This document shows positions 35,879 through 46,489 of a DNA stretch of 64,000 bases, one piece after another (the first letter of the stretch is position 1; each line of letters opens with the position of its first letter). The notes beneath the pieces are model-generated. The model was not told the DNA's origin and ran no database searches. It worked only from the letters and a program-made list of their open reading frames with translations. The DNA comes from a gamma proteobacterium symbiont of Ctena orbiculata (lineage in GTDB: Bacteria; Pseudomonadota; Gammaproteobacteria; Chromatiales; Chromatiaceae): assembly GCA_003094535.1 (NCBI GenBank), contig NATV01000113.1:23492-87491 (forward strand), given 5' to 3'. Position numbers and translations under genes: made by a program.

Positions 35879-36274
35879 ACTATTGACTGCTCCATACAAT
35901 CAGAACTGTATTGCTAAAAATCAACGTGTCCTTTTCTTGCTTATCCGTACTCCCCGACTTTTTTTCTTTTTGTATTTCAGGGGCTAACCGATGGAGAGGT
36001 CAATCCACTAAACCAGCAGGGTGATCAAGTTTCAGGTCGCTACCTTGAGGCTACCCGAAACGTTGGCAAGGTTACCAGGGTCAATTGGAGCGGGCGATCG
36101 GAATCGAACCTAAGTGTTCGGAAGCTGAGGTAATAACCATCATTCGGTGCCCGCATACGGATCGAATTCTAGGATAGGCCGGCCGTGTTATGCAAGTCCG
36201 GCCAGGTCCAAAGAGGTGATGCCGGCATGCTGCATTCCCAACCCTTAAGGCGGTGCCTCGACATATTCGCGTAA
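35879..36274. other. Spacer with tRNA-Gly remnant
   Basis: No protein gene is supported. The right half contains the tRNA-Gly pseudogene at 36086-36154 (minus). The left half is AT-rich with a pyrimidine run near 35960-35975 and should contain the lpxA promoter on the minus strand. Confidence 0.5.
36086..36154 (-). pseudogene. Degenerate tRNA-Gly
   Basis: On the minus strand the ends GCGGGCA and GCCCGCTCCA and the block 'ATGGTTATTACCTCAGCTTCC' match bacterial tRNA-Gly. The anticodon and variable arms have lost about 5-6 bases. The anticodon stem cannot pair, and only three of five T-stem pairs form. It is a decayed copy, not a working tRNA. Confidence 0.6.
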
Positions 36275-36469
36275 CTAAACCTCATCTTCCCGGTGAGCGC
36301 TGATTTCCAACAATTCACCGGGGATGCAGCTCAATCGCAGGGTGATGGGGCGGCAGCAGACCGGGCAGTCTTCGATGATCTCCTGCTGCGGCTCGCTGGT
36401 ATCAATCAGGAGTTCGATGCTTTCGCCGCAATAGGGGCAGTCGATGAGGGAGGAATGGAGCAGATTCAA
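36275..36469 (-). CDS. CPXCG-motif cysteine-rich protein
   Basis: A 64-aa protein with two CxxC pairs (CPYCG at 11-15 and CPVCC at 35-39), spaced as in the CPXCG family of small gammaproteobacterial zinc-ribbon proteins. The rest is short strands (IELLIDTSEP, ITLRLSC). Function unknown; one bound zinc is likely. Confidence 0.8.
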   Translation of the reverse strand: MNLLHSSLIDCPYCGESIELLIDTSEPQQEIIEDCPVCCRPITLRLSCIPGELLEISAHREDEV

Positions 36470-36839
36470 GGTTGCCTCGCTCGGGTTCGGTCAGCCCATA
36501 TTCAAACCTGAAGTGCACTACCTGTCATTGAACGGGTATCCTCTATTTCTCTTCGAGAAGGGCATCACACCGCTTTTCAGACCTGGTACGGCAGACTATA
36601 TTAATAAACATCTTATGATAAATTCACCTATTTAAACTAAGTAATTATAATTTGAACGACTGAGTTGCGATATTCATTACCGCCCATAGCAGTGAGAAAG
36701 CCTTACCCGAAAAAATACTGCTTCATGATACGGAGCTCGTAATTGCTTGGATTGTGCTTCTTAAAAGGCGGGTTCTTTCAATCAGCGAAAATTGGGGTAC
36801 TTCTACAGAAAGGATTTCACTGACCCTGGAAATGCGTCT
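36470..36839. other. AT-rich spacer
   Basis: About 370 bases with no supported gene, terminator or known RNA. It should contain the promoter of the diguanylate cyclase. I see no clear -35/-10 pair that stands out from the AT-rich background. Confidence 0.4.
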
Positions 36840-37748
36840 ATGTTCAGGCTAGGTCACGAAAAGATAAAACATATAATTGAGCAGTTGGATCATGCCGTTG
36901 AAAATCACCAATTGTGGTTTCAGAATATCAATCGCTCTCTCGCTTGCCGCGTCCCCTGCAAACCAGAGGACCTAATGCCGGATTCATATCGAAAATGTGA
37001 ATTCGGAGAGTGGTATTATCAATCAGACAATGAACCGTTACAGCGGCACGATGGATTTAACGCCATCGAAAATATACATATTCAGATGCACGTGCTAGCC
37101 ACAGAGTTGTTATTGTCGAGTCAAAGCTCTACTTCTTCGAATATTGATAAATATGACCAATTCGCAAAATCCGTAGAACGTCTTCGCATGCAGATTATGA
37201 GCTTGCAGCACGAGCTGCAAAGCTCCCTGTTCAACGTGGATACACTGACAAGCGCACGCACACGGTCTGGTATGCTGACGGAATTGCGCCAACAGCATGA
37301 ACTGGTAAAGCGTAATGCGTTTTCATGTTGTATAGCAATGATGGATTTTGATCATTTCAAACATATCAATGACAGTCATGGTCATCAGGAAGGTGACATG
37401 GTGCTGAAAACTGTCATCAGGTACATCCTGGACAACATACGTCCTTTCGATATGATATTTCGCTATGGCGGAGAAGAGTTTCTATTGTGTTTGCCAGGCA
37501 CCGATGTCGTTACTGCGAATTACGCGGTTGAGAGACTCAGAAGTGGTATCGAAAATCTGGCCATCACAGGGTCGGACTCAGGAGAATTGCGTATTACTGT
37601 ATCATTTGGTATGTCAGCATTGTCAAATGACATATATATCGAAGAATCGATTAATCGCGCCGACAAGGCGCTCTATCATGCAAAGGCATCTGGCAGGAAT
37701 CGCTCAGTAGCTTGGGAGAACCTTGATACTGATTCTATTGATCCATGA
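36840..37748 (+). CDS. dgcZ: DgcZ-like zinc-sensing diguanylate cyclase (CZB-GGDEF)
   Basis: A 302-aa cytoplasmic diguanylate cyclase making c-di-GMP. Residues 1-125 are a CZB zinc-binding domain with ligands H23, C53 (in CEFGEWYY), H80 and H84, nearly the same numbers as E. coli DgcZ (H22, C52, H79, H83). The GGDEF domain follows, with active site GGEEF at 210-214. RPFD (201-204) five residues before it is a complete inhibitory I-site, which E. coli DgcZ lacks. ATG 36840 is chosen over TTG 36792 because the CZB alignment and length (E. coli 296) fit. Zinc would repress activity, as in the family. Confidence 0.85.
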   Translation: MFRLGHEKIKHIIEQLDHAVENHQLWFQNINRSLACRVPCKPEDLMPDSYRKCEFGEWYYQSDNEPLQRHDGFNAIENIHIQMHVLATELLLSSQSSTSSNIDKYDQFAKSVERLRMQIMSLQHELQSSLFNVDTLTSARTRSGMLTELRQQHELVKRNAFSCCIAMMDFDHFKHINDSHGHQEGDMVLKTVIRYILDNIRPFDMIFRYGGEEFLLCLPGTDVVTANYAVERLRSGIENLAITGSDSGELRITVSFGMSALSNDIYIEESINRADKALYHAKASGRNRSVAWENLDTDSIDP

Positions 37749-37842
37749 AGCGGCATACCCTGTAGTGGTCAGTCCTATCTGAATAAGGTATGGAACAGAC
37801 GGATTACAGTGTTGCCTATTGAACAACCCTCCCTGAAGTTAT

Positions 37843-37919
<77 letters not shown>

Positions 37920-37992
37920 GGTATCGGCGGGATTGTAGCAGATCCCGACACAATAGCGGCACTATTGCAGTCACTGCGCGGGGATCTTTGCA

Positions 37993-39837
<1,845 letters not shown>

Positions 39838-39948
39838 CGTTTACCTTGTAGTCAGACGAGGTGTACAACACTGAGACTGAACTCACCATATTAGCACACT
39901 TTCATATAGTCATGCCAGCTATCGGTCTGATTTGAGACCTCCGGTTTA

Positions 39949-41697
39949 CTATTGCTCATCCTGGCCGGTAGTGCCGGGAAAGCGCTGTTTCAGTTCATTC
40001 AGCAGCTCATCTGACAGTTCGCTGGGTGGTAGATTCCCCGGCTGTGGTCGGGAATTTTTATGGAACTGCGCATTCAATTTGAGGAGCGCGTCACGTAATT
40101 CTGCCTCCTGATCCATATCCGGCAGGTCAAACCTGTAGTTGGCCAGTTTATTGAGGTGAGTGAAGTGCTCCGTATCTCGCCAGCGTTCCAACAAAGCTGC
40201 TTTGTTAAGAGTAGGTTGGGAACGGATTATTTCAAGTAACTGTTTAAGAATAGATATACCGGGTGCATCCCACGCTTGCCAGGCCCTGTCCACACTCTCC
40301 GCAACGCCTAGTAGATGGGGATTGTCCAGCAACAATGCAATGGCCATGCGTACCGGTGTGGCGCGTTGGAGCTTCCCCGGCTGACGGTCTCTCCCCGTGC
40401 CGGGCTGTCTGTGTTGCGATGCCCCTTTGTCAAGGCGGCCATCCTTGATTCCCACCAGCGTCTCCAGGTGCTGAAACATCATGCGGCGAAACACCCCGGC
40501 AGGGAGCTTTTCCAGCAGCGGGGTAGCAAGCTGTGCGAGGCGGGCACGACCATCGATGCTATCCATCTCCACCTGATCGGTGAGACGATGAAAAAGGAAT
40601 TTGGAGAGGGGCTGGGCCTGTTCGATACGGTCGCTGAAGGCGTCTGAGCCCTCCTTGCGCACCTGGGTGTCGGGATCCTCGCCTTGGGGCAGAAAGAGGA
40701 ACTTGACTTCCCGCCCGTCGCGCATCAGGGGGAGGCTGGTCAGCAACGCCTTCCATGCCGCGTCGCGGCCGGCCCGGTCGCCGTCGAAGCAGAATACGAC
40801 CTCGGGACAGATGCGAAAGATCAGCTCCAGGTGGTCCTGGGTAGTGGCCGTACCGAGGGTGGCGACCGCATTGAGGATGCCGTGCTGGGCCAGCGCGACC
40901 ACATCCATGTAGCCCTCCACGACCAGCAGGCGCGCGATTTTGTGATTCGCCTTTTGCGCCTCGTGGAGGCCGTAGAGTTCGCGCCCTTTATGGAACAGCG
41001 GGGTTTCCGGTGAATTGAGGTATTTCGGCTTTTCGTCGCCGATGGTGCGGCCGCCAAAGCCGATGGTGCGGCCGCGGCGATCGCGGATGGGGAAGATGAT
41101 GCGGTTTCGGAAGCGGTCGTAACCCTTGCCTTCCCCCTCGTGGGTAAGGCCGCATTCATCCAGTCTGGCGATAGCGGTTTTATCCCTGCCCAATGAGCCA
41201 AGCAGATTATTCCAGCCGGGGGGTGCATAACCGATGGCGAAAGCGGCGGCGATCTCGCCACTCAGGCCGCGGGTCTTGAGGTAGTCCACCGCCTGTTTGG
41301 CGTCGGGGTGGTGCTTGAGCTGATGGCGGTAGAAGCGGTCCGCCTCCTCCATCAGCTGATAGAGCGGGCGCAGATCGGGTCCGTGTTCGAAGCCGGCCTC
41401 CCGGGGTACCTCGAGACCGACCCCATGGGCCAGCTCTTCCACCGCCTCGACGAATCCCAGGTTGTCATACTCCATGAGAAAGCCGATGGCGGAACCATGG
41501 GCGCCACAGCCGAAGCAGTGGTAGAACTGTTTTTGCGGACTGACGGTGAACGAAGGGGTCTTTTCGTCGTGGAAGGGGCAGCGGGCCTGATAGTCGCGAC
41601 CGGCCTTTTTAAGCGGGACGCGCCGGTTGATGACATCGACCACATCGACGCGATTCAGCAGGTCATCTATGAATTGTTCGGGAATCTTACCGGCCAT
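39949..41697 (-). CDS. dnaG: DNA primase
   Basis: A 582-aa primase that makes RNA primers at the replication fork. The N-terminal zinc domain has CPFHDEKTPSF and FHCFGC-type cysteines (residues about 38-65). The TOPRIM core contains 'LLVVEGYMDVVAL' and 'FCFDGDRAGRDA'. The C-terminal helicase-binding part is present. I chose ATG 41697 because AGGTGA lies 3-8 bases upstream; an in-frame GTG at 41703 lies inside that site. Confidence 0.96.
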   Translation of the reverse strand: MAGKIPEQFIDDLLNRVDVVDVINRRVPLKKAGRDYQARCPFHDEKTPSFTVSPQKQFYHCFGCGAHGSAIGFLMEYDNLGFVEAVEELAHGVGLEVPREAGFEHGPDLRPLYQLMEEADRFYRHQLKHHPDAKQAVDYLKTRGLSGEIAAAFAIGYAPPGWNNLLGSLGRDKTAIARLDECGLTHEGEGKGYDRFRNRIIFPIRDRRGRTIGFGGRTIGDEKPKYLNSPETPLFHKGRELYGLHEAQKANHKIARLLVVEGYMDVVALAQHGILNAVATLGTATTQDHLELIFRICPEVVFCFDGDRAGRDAAWKALLTSLPLMRDGREVKFLFLPQGEDPDTQVRKEGSDAFSDRIEQAQPLSKFLFHRLTDQVEMDSIDGRARLAQLATPLLEKLPAGVFRRMMFQHLETLVGIKDGRLDKGASQHRQPGTGRDRQPGKLQRATPVRMAIALLLDNPHLLGVAESVDRAWQAWDAPGISILKQLLEIIRSQPTLNKAALLERWRDTEHFTHLNKLANYRFDLPDMDQEAELRDALLKLNAQFHKNSRPQPGNLPPSELSDELLNELKQRFPGTTGQDEQ

Positions 41698-41761
41698 GGT
41701 CACCTACAGGCCTAAATGGACGGCCATGGGGCAAGGATAGCCGAAAATGACTTGTCGTGAA

Positions 41762-42205
41762 TCAGGTGGAGAGTTTCTGCTTGACCAGGCCGCTGACCTT
41801 GCCCATGTCGGCCCGGCCCTGCATCTGGGGTTTGAGCAGGCCCATGACCTTGCCCATATCCTTCATCCCCGAGGCGTTGGTTTCGGCGATGGCGCCCGCG
41901 ATCAGGGCTGCGATCTCTTCTTCGCTCAGGCCTGCGGGCATGTAGGCCTCGATGATCGCAATCTCGCTCTTTTCCTGGTCCGCCAGTTCCTGGCGGCCCG
42001 CATCTTCATACTGTTTGATGGAGTCCCGGCGCTGCTTGATCATCTTCTCCAGGATCGCCAATACCTGGGTGTCATCCAGTTCGCTGCGCTCATCCACCTC
42101 GCGCTGCTTTATCGCGGCGGTGATCAGGCGCAAGGTGCCCAGACGCGCTTTCTCTTTGGCCTTCATGGCCTGTTTGACGTCATCGAGGATCTGCGCTTTT
42201 AGCAT
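41762..42205 (-). CDS. yqeY: GatB/YqeY domain protein
   Basis: A 147-aa helical protein of the YqeY family, similar to the tail of the tRNA amidotransferase subunit GatB. It runs from 'MKAKEKARLGTLRLITAAIKQREVDER' through 'YMPAGLSEEEIAALI' to 'MGKVMGLLKPQMQGRADMG', the family hallmark. It sits between rpsU and dnaG, as in many gammaproteobacteria. Molecular role is unknown. Confidence 0.92.
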   Translation of the reverse strand: MLKAQILDDVKQAMKAKEKARLGTLRLITAAIKQREVDERSELDDTQVLAILEKMIKQRRDSIKQYEDAGRQELADQEKSEIAIIEAYMPAGLSEEEIAALIAGAIAETNASGMKDMGKVMGLLKPQMQGRADMGKVSGLVKQKLST

Positions 42206-42235
42206 CCGGGCTGACTCCTGCCGGGCAGGGGAGGA

Positions 42236-42451
42236 TCAATACTGGCGTTCGAAACGGCGGCTCTCGCGGGAGACCTTCTTCAGGTTGCGCTTGACGGCGG
42301 CCGCTGCCTTGCGTTTGCGCTCCCAGGTGGGCTTTTCATAGAATTCCCGGCGGCGCACTTCGGCGAGTACCCCAGCCTTTTCGCAGGAGCGCTTGAATCG
42401 GCGCATGGCGACTTCGAATGGTTCGTTCTCTTTGACGCGTACGTTGGGCAT
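42236..42451 (-). CDS. rpsU: 30S ribosomal protein S21
   Basis: A 71-aa, strongly basic small-subunit protein matching S21 along its full length, with '[18 protein letters not shown]' near the start and '[16 protein letters not shown]' near the end. It helps the 30S subunit bind mRNA leaders. It is the first gene of the macromolecular-synthesis cluster. An upstream open stretch belongs to the leader, since S21 homology begins at this ATG. Confidence 0.97.
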   Translation of the reverse strand: MPNVRVKENEPFEVAMRRFKRSCEKAGVLAEVRRREFYEKPTWERKRKAAAAVKRNLKKVSRESRRFERQY

Positions 42452-42570
42452 CGCTGTTGTTTCCTCGAATCTGTTAAGCTTCTCAACCGGTCGAAAGGCG
42501 GAGATTCTACTCATAGCCACCCCGGTTTGCAAAGGTATGGTGCTATTTTAGGGCAAAAAAAGAGACATTT

Positions 42571-43614
42571 ATGCGCGTATTAGGCATCGAAACATCCTGT
42601 GACGAGACGGGTGTGGCCATCTACGACAGCGAACAAGGGCTGTTGGCCCATGCCGTGCACAGCCAGGTCGAACTCCATGCCGCCTACGGAGGCGTGGTGC
42701 CGGAGTTGGCGTCGCGGGATCATGTGCGCAAGGTTCTGCCCCTGGTGAGGCAGCTGTTTCAGGAAGCCGGCATCGAGGCCGACTCGCTGCATGGGGTGGC
42801 CTACACCGCGGGTCCCGGGCTGGTGGGCGCCCTGCTGGTCGGGGCGTCGGTGGGGCGCAGCATGGCCTGGTCCTGGGGCATTCCCGCGATCGGGGTGCAT
42901 CATATGGAGGGTCATCTCCTGGCCCCCATGCTGGAGCCGGAGCCGCCACCCTTTCCCTTTATCGCGATGCTGGTCTCGGGGGGGCACACCCAGCTGGTGG
43001 AGGTGGAGGCCATCGGCCGCTACCGGCTGCTTGGGGATTCGCTGGACGATGCCGCCGGCGAGGCCTTCGACAAGACGGCCAAGCTCCTCGGGCTGCCTTA
43101 TCCCGGAGGCCCGGAACTGGCGAAACTTGCCGAGCGGGGGGATCCCCAGCGCTACCGTTTCCCGCGCCCGATGACCGATAGGCCGGGTCTCGACTTCAGT
43201 TTCAGCGGTCTCAAGACCTTTGCCCTGAACACAATCCAGGAGGCGGAGCGCCGGGAAGGTGGAACCCTCTCCGATCAGACTCGTGCCGACATCGCCCGCG
43301 CCTTCGAGGAGGCGGTGGTCGATACCCTGTTGATCAAGTGCCGCCGGGCGGTCAGGCAGTGTGCCATCAATACCCTGATCCTGGCGGGTGGTGTCAGCGC
43401 CAATCAGCGCCTGCGCCAGCGGATCGATAGCATGATGGAGGGTGAGGGGGGCACGGCCTACTATCCCCGGCCCAAATTCTGCACCGATAACGGTGCCATG
43501 ATCGCCTATGCCGGCTGCCAGCACCTGTTGGCCGGTGAATCCGAGGCGCTGGGTTTTTCTGTTCGCTCCCGCTGGCCGATGGAGTCGCTGGGGGGCGGGG
43601 GTGATTTCAAATAG
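42571..43614 (+). CDS. tsaD: tRNA N6-threonylcarbamoyladenosine synthase subunit TsaD
   Basis: A 347-aa ASKHA-fold enzyme that transfers the threonylcarbamoyl group to A37 of ANN-decoding tRNAs. Marks include '[15 protein letters not shown]' at the start, the metal-binding histidines in '[11 protein letters not shown]' (about 110), '[10 protein letters not shown]', and '[12 protein letters not shown]' near 272. It is divergent from rpsU. Its 3' end overlaps epmB by 8 bases on the opposite strand. Confidence 0.97.
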   Translation: MRVLGIETSCDETGVAIYDSEQGLLAHAVHSQVELHAAYGGVVPELASRDHVRKVLPLVRQLFQEAGIEADSLHGVAYTAGPGLVGALLVGASVGRSMAWSWGIPAIGVHHMEGHLLAPMLEPEPPPFPFIAMLVSGGHTQLVEVEAIGRYRLLGDSLDDAAGEAFDKTAKLLGLPYPGGPELAKLAERGDPQRYRFPRPMTDRPGLDFSFSGLKTFALNTIQEAERREGGTLSDQTRADIARAFEEAVVDTLLIKCRRAVRQCAINTLILAGGVSANQRLRQRIDSMMEGEGGTAYYPRPKFCTDNGAMIAYAGCQHLLAGESEALGFSVRSRWPMESLGGGGDFK

Positions 43615-44647
43615 GTCTTTTGTAGGGAATCCCGGCGGTCTCGCGCACCATTCTCGGCATTAGATAACCCGGCAGCTTGCTGAGAAGCTGTCGCTGCAGT
43701 CTCCTGCTGGCCGCCTCGTCCAGTTCGAAGTGGGCGGCACCCTCGACCCTGTCCAACAGGTGCAGGTAGTAAGGCATGACACCGATCTCGAACAGCCGGG
43801 TGCTGAGCCTCACCAGGGTGTCGCAGCTGTCGTTGATCCCTCTCAGCAGGACCGACTGATTGAGCAGGGTTGCGCCGGCCGCCCGCACCGCTCGCAATGC
43901 CCCGGCAACCGCGGGAGAGAGCTCGTTGGGATGGTTGACGTGGATCACCATCAGCGTGTCGAGGGTGCATTTCTCCAGCATGGCGAGGAGTTCGGGGGTG
44001 ATGCGCTGGGGCAGGACTACCGGCAGGCGGGTGTGGATGCGCAGGCGCTTTACCTGCGGCAGGCTCGCGAGCCGCTGCAGCCATCTCTCTAGTTTGCGGT
44101 CGCTGGCCATCAACGGATCGCCGCCGCTGAGGATAACCTCGTCGATTTCGGGATGGGCCTGTAGATAGTCGAGGATCTCACTCCATTGGCGTTCGCCGGC
44201 GGTGGCGCCGGCATAGGGGTAGTGACGGCGAAAACAGTAGCGGCAATGGATGGCGCAGGCGCCGGTGGCGATGACCAGGATCCGGCCATGATACTTCTGC
44301 AGCACCCCGGGTACCTGCTTTGCCTGGCTATCGCCCACCGGATCGATACTGAAACCCGTTGCCTGAGCCATCTCGCTCGCCGTCGGCAGGATCTGCAAAA
44401 GCAGGGGGTCCCTGGGATCGCCTTTGGTCATCAGCGAGGCGAACTCCCGGGGTACGCGCAGGGGGAACTGGGCGTTGGCCCGGGTGTGATCGGACACCGC
44501 CGAAGGATCGATCTGCAGGTATTCGAGGAGATCGGCGACACGGCTGAATCCCCCGGCGAGGGCCTTTTGCCAATCTGGTGTCTGCACAGAGGAGCCAGTC
44601 TCAGGTATGATGTGCGCCGCAATCGATAGGTTAGGTGAGGATGTCAT
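43607..44647 (-). CDS. epmB: EF-P lysine 2,3-aminomutase (beta-lysine formation)
   Basis: A 346-aa radical SAM, PLP-dependent aminomutase that makes (R)-beta-lysine for EF-P. The iron-sulfur cluster cysteines are C131, C135 and C138 ([15 protein letters not shown]). 'LSGGDPLM' and '[15 protein letters not shown]' are typical. The assigned ATG overlaps the efp start codon on the other strand (shared CATG) and has no obvious Shine-Dalgarno, so the true start could lie slightly downstream, although no better ATG exists. EpmB, EF-P and EpmA are encoded side by side. Confidence 0.93.
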   Translation of the reverse strand: MTSSPNLSIAAHIIPETGSSVQTPDWQKALAGGFSRVADLLEYLQIDPSAVSDHTRANAQFPLRVPREFASLMTKGDPRDPLLLQILPTASEMAQATGFSIDPVGDSQAKQVPGVLQKYHGRILVIATGACAIHCRYCFRRHYPYAGATAGERQWSEILDYLQAHPEIDEVILSGGDPLMASDRKLERWLQRLASLPQVKRLRIHTRLPVVLPQRITPELLAMLEKCTLDTLMVIHVNHPNELSPAVAGALRAVRAAGATLLNQSVLLRGINDSCDTLVRLSTRLFEIGVMPYYLHLLDRVEGAAHFELDEAASRRLQRQLLSKLPGYLMPRMVRETAGIPYKRPI

Positions 44648-45218
44648 GGCGAGTTATAGCACCAACGAGTTTAAGGGTGGCCTGAAAATCATGCTGGACG
44701 GGGATCCCTGCTCCATTATTGAAAACGAATTCGTCAAGCCTGGCAAAGGCCAGGCCTTCAACAGGGTCAAGATACGCAATCTCAAAACCGGTCGCGTATT
44801 GGAAAAAACCTTTAAATCCGGGGAGTCGGTGGAGGGGGCGGATGTCCATGAGACAGAGATGCAGTACCTCTATACCGACGGCGAGTTCTGGCACTTCATG
44901 GATCCGCAGAGTTACGAACAGGTGAGCGCCGATCAGGCCGCGGTGGCGGAGAGTGCCAAGTGGATGAAGGAGCAGGATATGTGTCTGGTGACATTGTGGA
45001 ATGGCGCCCCGATCATTGTGGAGCCCCCCAAGTTCGTGATCTTGAACGTCTCCGACACCGATCCGGGACTCAAGGGTGACACCTCGGGCAGCGGCGGCAA
45101 ACCCGCCACCCTGGAGACAGGCGCAGTGGTGCGTGTACCGCTGTTCGTGCAGATCGGCGAGGCGATCAAGGTCGATACCCGCAGTGGCGAGTATGTATCC
45201 CGCGCCAAGGAAGATTGA
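44646..45218 (+). CDS. efp: Elongation factor P
   Basis: A 190-aa translation factor that relieves stalling at polyproline. The modified lysine is K34 in '[10 protein letters not shown]', the site of beta-lysylation by EpmA/EpmB, both encoded here. The C-terminal OB-fold ends '[17 protein letters not shown]'. I chose ATG 44646 by homology and the GAGG at 44638-44641 upstream; an upstream in-frame ATG at 44607 is too far back for the family. Confidence 0.97.
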   Translation: MASYSTNEFKGGLKIMLDGDPCSIIENEFVKPGKGQAFNRVKIRNLKTGRVLEKTFKSGESVEGADVHETEMQYLYTDGEFWHFMDPQSYEQVSADQAAVAESAKWMKEQDMCLVTLWNGAPIIVEPPKFVILNVSDTDPGLKGDTSGSGGKPATLETGAVVRVPLFVQIGEAIKVDTRSGEYVSRAKED

Positions 45219-45242
45219 TCCCTTAGTGCTGACAGGCCCTAA

Positions 45243-46226
45243 ATGACCGCAACGGATGAGTGGCAACCCTCCGCTGCTGTCGAGACGATTCGTGCCAGGG
45301 CGGAGATGCTGGCGCGCATTCGGCAATTCTTCAACCGGATCGGTGTGCTCGAGGTGGAGACGCCGATCTGTTCCCGCTATGCGACCACCGATCCCGCGCT
45401 AGAGAGTTTCAGCGTCCGCTACACCGGACCGGGAGCGGCCCGGGGCCGCGATCTCTATCTCCACACCTCCCCCGAGTTTGCCATGAAGCGGCTCTTGGCC
45501 GCGGGCAGCGGACCCATCTACCAGATTTGCAAGGTGTTTCGCAACGGTGAGTACGGATCACGCCACAATCCGGAGTTTTCCCTGCTGGAGTGGTACCGTC
45601 CCGGTCTCGACTATCACCAGTTGATGGATGAGGTGGCACAACTGATCAATGGTTTGAGCGGGCATCCGCATACCCTCGAAAAAGTGAGCTATGCAGCACT
45701 GTTAGCGCAACACTTGGACCTTGATCCCCATAGCGCGGATACGGCTCGGTTGCGGCAGTGTGCCATCACCCGGGGAATCCCCGGAGCGGAGCGGCTTGCC
45801 CTCGAGAATCGCGACGGCTGGCTCGATCTGCTCATGAGCCATCTGATCGAGCCCCGGCTGGGCCAGGGGGGGATGACCTTCGTCTACGACTATCCCGCCA
45901 GCCAGGCGGCGCTGGCCCGGATCAGGAAGGAGTCGACTCCGGTGGCGGAGCGTTTCGAGCTCTATATGGAGGGGATCGAGATCGCCAACGGTTTTCAGGA
46001 ACTGACCAGTGCTGAAGAGCAGCGCAGGCGTTTCAAGGATGACAGTCATCGGCGTCGCGAGTCGCATCAAACAGCGGTGCCGATGGACCAAAATCTGCTC
46101 GCTGCATTGGCCGCTGGACTGCCGGATTGCTCCGGTGTCGCCCTGGGTTTGGACCGTCTGTTGTTGGTTTTGACAGGCGTGGCGGATATTCGTCGCGTGG
46201 TGACATTCGATCTCAACCGGGCATGA
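45243..46226 (+). CDS. epmA: EF-P-(R)-beta-lysine ligase
   Basis: A 327-aa lysyl-tRNA-synthetase-like enzyme without an anticodon-binding domain, which attaches beta-lysine to EF-P. Class II motifs are 'EVETPICSRYATTDPALESF' (motif 1 region), 'FRNGEYGSRHNPEFSLLEWYR' (motif 2, about 99-119) and 'GVALGLDRLLLVL' (motif 3). It follows efp by 24 bases and is probably co-transcribed with it. Confidence 0.95.
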   Translation: MTATDEWQPSAAVETIRARAEMLARIRQFFNRIGVLEVETPICSRYATTDPALESFSVRYTGPGAARGRDLYLHTSPEFAMKRLLAAGSGPIYQICKVFRNGEYGSRHNPEFSLLEWYRPGLDYHQLMDEVAQLINGLSGHPHTLEKVSYAALLAQHLDLDPHSADTARLRQCAITRGIPGAERLALENRDGWLDLLMSHLIEPRLGQGGMTFVYDYPASQAALARIRKESTPVAERFELYMEGIEIANGFQELTSAEEQRRRFKDDSHRRRESHQTAVPMDQNLLAALAAGLPDCSGVALGLDRLLLVLTGVADIRRVVTFDLNRA

Positions 46227-46342
46227 TCACTATCCCCACCGCAGCCGATTGGGAAAGCCATTCCCTTTACTTGCCTCCGGCACCGTCCCTGCCCGCGGTT
46301 GTAACGAATATTTACTCTTGAAACCTATATTTACGGATTGAT

Positions 46343-46358
46343 TCAAACCATGGTTTGA
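46343..46358. promoter_or_regulatory. Perfect 16-bp palindrome upstream of the L,D-transpeptidase
   Basis: TCAAACCATGGTTTGA reads the same on both strands and lies 132 bases before the chosen start. Its symmetry suits a dimeric regulator. I cannot match it to a known box. Confidence 0.35.
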
Positions 46359-46489
46359 GGGAGGTAAACCTGTTTTAACCTCAGCGACAGGCCTAAGCTA
46401 AAGGTAGAGAGGCAGGCGATGACCACAATCTCCGCCTCCTTATCGATCCATCTGCTGCAGGCTTTTCGGGGCCTCGGTTGCAAAGGCGT

